A DNA stretch of 64,000 bases from positions 1 to 64,000 of the forward strand of contig NZ_KQ948551.1 of the NCBI RefSeq assembly GCF_001514125.1, given 5' to 3'. The translations under genes and the position numbers were made by a program. Below are positions 60,177 to 64,000 of the stretch, piece by piece; position 1 is the first letter of the stretch, and each line of letters begins with the position of its first letter. Under the pieces are notes generated by a model, which saw only the letters and a program-made list of their open reading frames with translations, searched no databases and was not told the DNA's origin. The stretch is from Streptomyces longwoodensis. GTDB taxonomy: Bacteria > Actinomycetota > Actinomycetes > Streptomycetales > Streptomycetaceae.

Positions 60177-60800
60177 TCAGGCGGAGGGCGCCTGGTCCGG
60201 TGTGCCGGTCGTCGCCGTGCGCTGGAGGAGGCCCCAGGTGAACTCCGCGGTCACCGCCCGGGGCACGCCCCCGCCGTCCGGCGCGGTGAAGGCGAGGCCC
60301 CAGCGGGTGGGGGCGGTGCCCTGCAGGGGGCGGGCCGGGGCGAAGGCGCGGGCGGCCTCGTCGAGGGTGCAGGACCAGGGCGTGAGGTCGTCGAGACTGC
60401 GCAGGGCGGGCGCCGGTGCGCCGGGCGCGCGGACCAGCCACTCGGTCCAGACCGCGCCCCGGTCGCCGACCAGCACCTCGAAGCGCAGGTCGGGCCAGAG
60501 GGGGAGGGGCCACTGCCACGCCTCGCAGTCCAGGTCGCCGACGCGACGGGCCCGCGTCGACTCCGGGGTCCCGAGGACCGAGCGGTACCGCGACGCTGCG
60601 GGGCGGGGACGGGGGGAGCGGAGCATCGCCTGCCACCGTTTGTTGGCCTCGCGCATCTCGGCGAGCGTCACGCCCAGCTCGCGGCGGGCGTCCTCCACCA
60701 GGTCCGGGTTGTGGTCGGCCATGCGGCGCAGCAGCACCAGCTGGAAGTGCAGGGGCGTGAACGGGCCGGCAGGGCGCTTCTCGGGCGGCATGTCCCCCAT
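60177..60800 (-). CDS. Conserved hypothetical protein (unrecognised)
   Basis: 207 residues from an ATG at 60800. I cannot name a family with confidence. The N-terminal third is helical and charged (FTPLHFQLVLLRRMADHNPDLVEDARRELGVTLAEMREANKRWQAMLRS), followed by a beta-rich part with several Trp residues (CEAWQWPLPLWPDLRFEVLVGDRGAVWTEWLVRAPG, then DLTPWSCTLDEAARAFAPARPLQG and RAVTAEFTWGLLQRTATTG). There are no transmembrane segments and no signal peptide. It converges on the ATP-grasp gene across the G-rich repeat, and its 5' end faces the IclR gene. Confidence 0.6.
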   Translation of the reverse strand: MGDMPPEKRPAGPFTPLHFQLVLLRRMADHNPDLVEDARRELGVTLAEMREANKRWQAMLRSPRPRPAASRYRSVLGTPESTRARRVGDLDCEAWQWPLPLWPDLRFEVLVGDRGAVWTEWLVRAPGAPAPALRSLDDLTPWSCTLDEAARAFAPARPLQGTAPTRWGLAFTAPDGGGVPRAVTAEFTWGLLQRTATTGTPDQAPSA

Positions 60801-60924
60801 CGTGGCCCACCCTTCACGACCATTGCCCGCTCCGACCCCTTGTGACTAGCCTGTGTTCGTCATCCCGATCGTCAGTTGAAATCTCGAACGCAGTCGTCGT
60901 CGACCACAAGGGAGGGGGCCGGCC

Positions 60925-61698
60925 GTGGGACGCCTCGTACCTGCCGTGACCCGGGCTCTGGACATCCTGGAGCTGTTCCTCGACGGGGACGGGACGCTCT
61001 CCGCCCCCGACATCGTGCGCAGGCTCCAGCTGCCGCGCACCACCGTGCACGAACTCGTCACCACGCTCGCCGCCCGGTCCTACATCGTCCAGGTGCCCGG
61101 CCAGCCGGGACGCTACCGGCTCGGCGTGCGCCCGTACCAGCTCGGCAGCCGGTACGCCGAGCAGCTCGACCTCGCCGCCGAGGGCCAGCAGGTGGCCCGT
61201 TCGGTCGCCGAGACCTGCGACGAGACGGTGCACGTGGCGATCCTGGAGGGCACCGACGTCATCTACATCGCCAAGGTCGACTCCACGCACGCCGTGCGGA
61301 TGGTGTCGGCGGCCGGCCGCCGGCTCCCCGCGCACTGCACCTCCGTCGGCAAGATGCTCCTCGCCTCCCTCCCCGAGCCGGAGCTCGCCGCGCGGATCCC
61401 CGACGACGCCGCGCTCGCCGCCATGACTCCCAACAGCATCACCGACCCGGGCGCGCTGCGGGAGACCCTGGCCGGGATCCGGCAGCGCGGGATCGCCGTG
61501 GAGAGCCGCGAATCCAACCCGGACGTGAGCTGTGTCGCCGCGCCGGTGCGGGACCGCACCGGGCAGGTGGTCGCCGCGCTGTCGATCTCGGTGCCGATGA
61601 TCCGGTGGAGCGACGACCGCCTCGGCGAGCTGGAGCAGCTCGCGGCCAAGGGCGCCGCCGAGCTGTCCGAGCGGCTCGGCTACCGGAGCGTGGCGTGA
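60925..61698 (+). CDS. IclR family transcriptional regulator
   Basis: 257 residues from a GTG at 60925, with GGGAGGG upstream. The N-terminal winged helix is LDILELFLDGDGTLSAPDIVRRLQLPRTTVHELVTTLAARSYIV. The C-terminal effector-binding domain contains VAETCDETVHVAILEGTDVIYIAKVDSTHAVRMVSAAGRRLPAHCTSVGKMLLASLPEPELAAR and SCVAAPVRDRTGQVVAALSISVPMIRWSDDRLGELEQLAAKGAAELSERLG, both standard for IclR. Its stop overlaps the start of the SMP-30 gene as GTGA, so it probably controls that gene and itself in response to a sugar acid or lactone. An imperfect dyad (TTGAAATCTCGAA) lies at about 60875-60890, 37 bases before the start, a candidate operator. Confidence 0.93.
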   Translation: MGRLVPAVTRALDILELFLDGDGTLSAPDIVRRLQLPRTTVHELVTTLAARSYIVQVPGQPGRYRLGVRPYQLGSRYAEQLDLAAEGQQVARSVAETCDETVHVAILEGTDVIYIAKVDSTHAVRMVSAAGRRLPAHCTSVGKMLLASLPEPELAARIPDDAALAAMTPNSITDPGALRETLAGIRQRGIAVESRESNPDVSCVAAPVRDRTGQVVAALSISVPMIRWSDDRLGELEQLAAKGAAELSERLGYRSVA

Positions 61699-62561
61699 CG
61701 CCGCCGCGGTACGAGGTCGCCGTACGGGCGTGGGCGGCGCTCGGGGAGGGTCCGACGTGGGACCCGGCCACGGGGCGGCTGCTGTGGCTGGACATCCTCG
61801 GCTCACGCGTCCACACCTTCGACCCCGCCACGGGGCGGCGCGGCGTGCGGGTCACCGGCCAGCACGTGGGCGCGGTCAAGCCGCGGGCGGGCGGCGGCCT
61901 GGTGCTCAACCTCCGTGACGGCGTGGGCCTGCTGGACCCCGACGGGACGTTCCGCTGGCTGCACCACGAGCCGGTGCCGGGGCGCCGGGCCAACGACGCC
62001 GCGGTCGCGCCCGACGGCTCGCTCTGGGCGGGCACCATGCGCTACGACGAGGCGCCGGGCGGGGGTTCGCTGTCCCGGTTCACCGGGGACGGCTCCGTAC
62101 GGACCGTCCTCGACGACGTGGCGGTGAGCAACGGCACCGGGTGGAGCCCGGACGGGCGGCTGATGTACTACATCGACTCGCCCACCCGACGGGTGGACGT
62201 CCTCACCTACGAGGCCGACGCCGACGGTGGTGGCCGGGTGAGCGGCCGGCGGCCCCTGGTGGAGATCGAGGACGGCGCCGGCTTCCCGGACGGGCTCACG
62301 GTGGACGCCGACGGCTGCGTCTGGGTGGCCCTGTGGGACGGGGGCGCGGTGCGCCGCTACACCCCGGCCGGTGAGCTGGACCAGGTGGTCGAGCTGCCCA
62401 CCCCACGGGTGACGGCGTGCGCCTTCGGCGGCCCGGACCTGACGGACCTGTACGTCACGACGGCCCGGGTGGGCCTGGCCGACCCGCACCCCTTGGCGGG
62501 CTCGCTGCTGGTGGTGCCCGGGGCGGGCAAGGGCCAGGTGCCGACGGCGTTCGCCGGGTGA
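61695..62561 (+). CDS. SMP-30/gluconolactonase family protein
   Basis: 288 residues from a GTG at 61695, translationally coupled to the IclR gene. Six-bladed propeller motifs: GEGPTWDPATGRLLWLDILGSRVHTFDPATG with the metal-ligand Glu, GRRANDAAVAPDGSLWAGTMRYDEAPGGGSLSRF, NGTGWSPDGRLMYYIDSPTRRVDVLTYEADADGG, EDGAGFPDGLTVDADGCVWVALWDGGAVRRYTPAG and CAFGGPDLTDLYVTTARVGL. These carry the Glu, Asn and Asp metal ligands of the lactonase family. It would hydrolyse a sugar lactone in pentose or aldonate catabolism. The IclR partner supports inducible sugar-acid metabolism. Confidence 0.92.
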   Translation: MTPPRYEVAVRAWAALGEGPTWDPATGRLLWLDILGSRVHTFDPATGRRGVRVTGQHVGAVKPRAGGGLVLNLRDGVGLLDPDGTFRWLHHEPVPGRRANDAAVAPDGSLWAGTMRYDEAPGGGSLSRFTGDGSVRTVLDDVAVSNGTGWSPDGRLMYYIDSPTRRVDVLTYEADADGGGRVSGRRPLVEIEDGAGFPDGLTVDADGCVWVALWDGGAVRRYTPAGELDQVVELPTPRVTACAFGGPDLTDLYVTTARVGLADPHPLAGSLLVVPGAGKGQVPTAFAG

Positions 62562-62586
62562 GGGAGCCGCCGCCGGCCCCCTGGGC

Positions 62587-64000
62587 TCAGGGGGCCAGCA
62601 GCGACCGCTCGGCCGCCGTCAGCGGGGCCCCGGCCTGCGGCGGCAGCAGGGGCCCCAGGGCGACGGACAGCAGTGTGCCGGGCGCGAACAGCCGGGCCGG
62701 CGGGGCCAGCAGGCTGGTCACCTCCCACAGCGCGGCCGCCGCCCCGTGGGCCCCGGTCGCCGCCCTCGTCAGACGGCGCGAGTACCCCGTGACCAGCCGG
62801 TCCGCCGGCGTCGGCCGCGCCCCGCGGGTCTGCGGGTACCACACGTCCTGCCCCACCGCCGCCCGCCACGCCGCGTCCACCCACGGCACCACCCCGCGCT
62901 GCACCCGCGCCGCGAGCCCGGCGGAGCCCGGCCCGTCGCCGGCCCGCCGTACCTCCTGAGCCAGCAGCCGCGCCCCGAGCGCCGCCACCGACATCCCCTG
63001 TCCGTACGCCGGGTTGAACGTCGCCAGCGCGTCGCCCAGCACCACCAGGCCCTCGGGCCAGTCCCGCACCTTCTCCAGGTACCGCCGGTGGTTGTGGGTG
63101 CTGCGGCTGATCCGCACGTCCGTCAGCGGCTCGGCCCGCGCGATGAACCGCCCGACGAGCGGGTCGGCCAGCTCCATGGCGTAGCGCAGGAACCCGTCCG
63201 CGTCGGCCGGCGGCTCCGCGCCGCGCGTCCCGGCCAGGCTCACCATCCACCGCCCGTCCTCGACCGGCAGGATCATCCCGCTGCGCCCGGGCCGCCCGAC
63301 GTACGGGTCGGCCTGCACCATCGTCACCGGGAACCGCCCGGCCCCCTCCGGCGCCCGGTACAGGCGCGTGGCGTTCACCAGCCCGGTGTCCACGGTGCGT
63401 TCGCGGACGCCGGTCACCCCGAGGGCGGCCAGCCAGTGCGTCACCCGCGACCCCCGGCCGCTCGCGTCGACCACGAGGTCCGCGGTCAGCTCCCGGTCCT
63501 CGCCGCCGTCGCCGTTCCCGCCGTCGCCGCCCTCCCGGCCGTCGTGGAAGCGCACCCCCGTCACCCGGCCCGCCCCGCCGAGCAGCCCCGTCACCCGGGT
63601 GCCGGGCCGCACCTCCACCCGGACCGGCGCCTGGGTCACCACGGCGTCCCGCACCGTCCAGTCGAGCAGTGCGCGGGTGCACGCGAGCAGGGCGGGCCCC
63701 TCGTCGCGCCAGCGGCGGAACCAGCCCTCCGGCGTGAGCACCACCATGTCCCGGCCGAGGGAGAGTTCATGGGCGCCGGCCGCCAGCAGCCGCTTGCGCA
63801 CGCCCGCCCCCGGCACCAGCTCCTCCATCGCGGCGAGGCCCCCGGCCATGAGGATGTGCGCGTGCCGGCCCTGGGGGAGTCCCTTGCGGTGTTCCGGGCC
63901 GTCGGGCAGCGCGTCGCCGTCCAGCACGACCACCTCGTCCGCCGCTCCGGCCAGCGCGGCGGCGGCCAGCATGCCGGCCAGCCCGGCACCGATGACGACA
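62587..64000 (-). CDS. FAD-dependent monooxygenase-like protein, N-terminus cut by the window edge
   Basis: At least 471 residues; the frame runs open to the right edge with no start inside the window other than an internal ATG at 63972, and the residues before that ATG (VVIGAGLAG) are the GxGxxG FAD motif, so the true start lies outside. Other motifs: LPQGRHAHILMAGGLAAMEELVPGAG, TADLVVDASGRGSRVTHWLAALGV, GRWMVSLAGTRG and VVLGDALATFNPAYGQGMSVAALGARLLAQEV, the second FAD motif. The C-terminal part is Ala/Leu-rich helix. It matches the geranylgeranyl-reductase/PHBH-type flavoprotein group. A Gly/Asp-rich insert (DGREGGDGGNGDGGEDRE) stands out. The substrate is unknown, and the gene stands alone after the SMP-30 gene. 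Confidence 0.82.
   Translation of the reverse strand, partial: VVIGAGLAGMLAAAALAGAADEVVVLDGDALPDGPEHRKGLPQGRHAHILMAGGLAAMEELVPGAGVRKRLLAAGAHELSLGRDMVVLTPEGWFRRWRDEGPALLACTRALLDWTVRDAVVTQAPVRVEVRPGTRVTGLLGGAGRVTGVRFHDGREGGDGGNGDGGEDRELTADLVVDASGRGSRVTHWLAALGVTGVRERTVDTGLVNATRLYRAPEGAGRFPVTMVQADPYVGRPGRSGMILPVEDGRWMVSLAGTRGAEPPADADGFLRYAMELADPLVGRFIARAEPLTDVRISRSTHNHRRYLEKVRDWPEGLVVLGDALATFNPAYGQGMSVAALGARLLAQEVRRAGDGPGSAGLAARVQRGVVPWVDAAWRAAVGQDVWYPQTRGARPTPADRLVTGYSRRLTRAATGAHGAAAALWEVTSLLAPPARLFAPGTLLSVALGPLLPPQAGAPLTAAERSLLAP

Overview
The window is a chromosomal segment of a Streptomyces or a very close relative. Base composition is extremely G+C rich, with third codon positions almost always G or C. 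GTG starts and short overlaps (ATGA, GTGA, TGATG) are common. Gene content and order (a HrdA-type sigma factor next to dnaG, an mbl-type actin, a MatB-like malonyl-CoA synthetase beside a fused acetyl-CoA carboxylase carboxyltransferase) match, from memory, the S. coelicolor region around hrdA and matB. No integrase, phage structural gene, CRISPR array or intact transposase was seen. The only mobile-type sequences are two short inverted-repeat elements.

Layout. 1-6.6 kb: the 5' part of a secreted RHS/YD-repeat protein (running off the left edge), a FUSC-type membrane protein, a small Cys-rich hypothetical protein, a short-chain dehydrogenase and a 183-bp MITE-like element. 6.6-18.6 kb: nitrate/nitrite assimilation. 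This comprises an operon of an FAD reductase, nirB and nirD, then nasA, a SanA/YdcF protein and a sirohydrochlorin chelatase that could supply siroheme. It is interrupted by a class F-type sortase with a secreted membrane partner, a gamma-glutamylcyclotransferase-like protein and an M4 metallopeptidase. GlnR-like boxes (5-mers spaced by 6 nt) lie 23-24 nt upstream of both the nirB operon and nasA. 18.9-25 kb: housekeeping genes dgt, a ferredoxin-reductase-like flavoprotein, dnaG and an hrdA-like sigma factor. 25-31.3 kb: a heterodimeric ABC exporter, an FGGY kinase, a YtxH-like protein and three tRNA genes (tandem tRNA-Asn, one CAT tRNA). 31.3-37.3 kb: a DHFR/RibD-fold protein and an ABC transporter/phosphoesterase operon. 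37.3-41.7 kb: a partner-switch signalling cluster (GAF-SpoIIE-ATPase phosphatase, methyltransferase, STAS-ANTAR protein, MEDS-ATPase protein).

41.8-51 kb: an mbl-like gene, then the most interesting locus, a four-gene operon that reads Trypco1-like small protein, trypsin-like protease with a VMAP-like tail, MoxR AAA+ ATPase, and a 1526-residue SAV_2336-type scaffold. The scaffold carries a vWA-like domain, a dead protein kinase, a SARP-like winged helix, an SPFH-like segment and a degenerate HAD domain. This is the composition of an NTP-dependent biological conflict system. 51-64 kb: a large secreted subtilase, a carboxyltransferase/matB pair for malonyl-CoA supply, a MerR-PP2C fusion, an ATP-grasp enzyme, a conserved hypothetical protein, an IclR regulator coupled to an SMP-30 sugar lactonase, and an FAD monooxygenase-like gene cut by the right edge.

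Nothing here was verified by database search. Domain calls rest on motifs read in the translated sequence, and start codons were chosen from Shine-Dalgarno spacing where stated.
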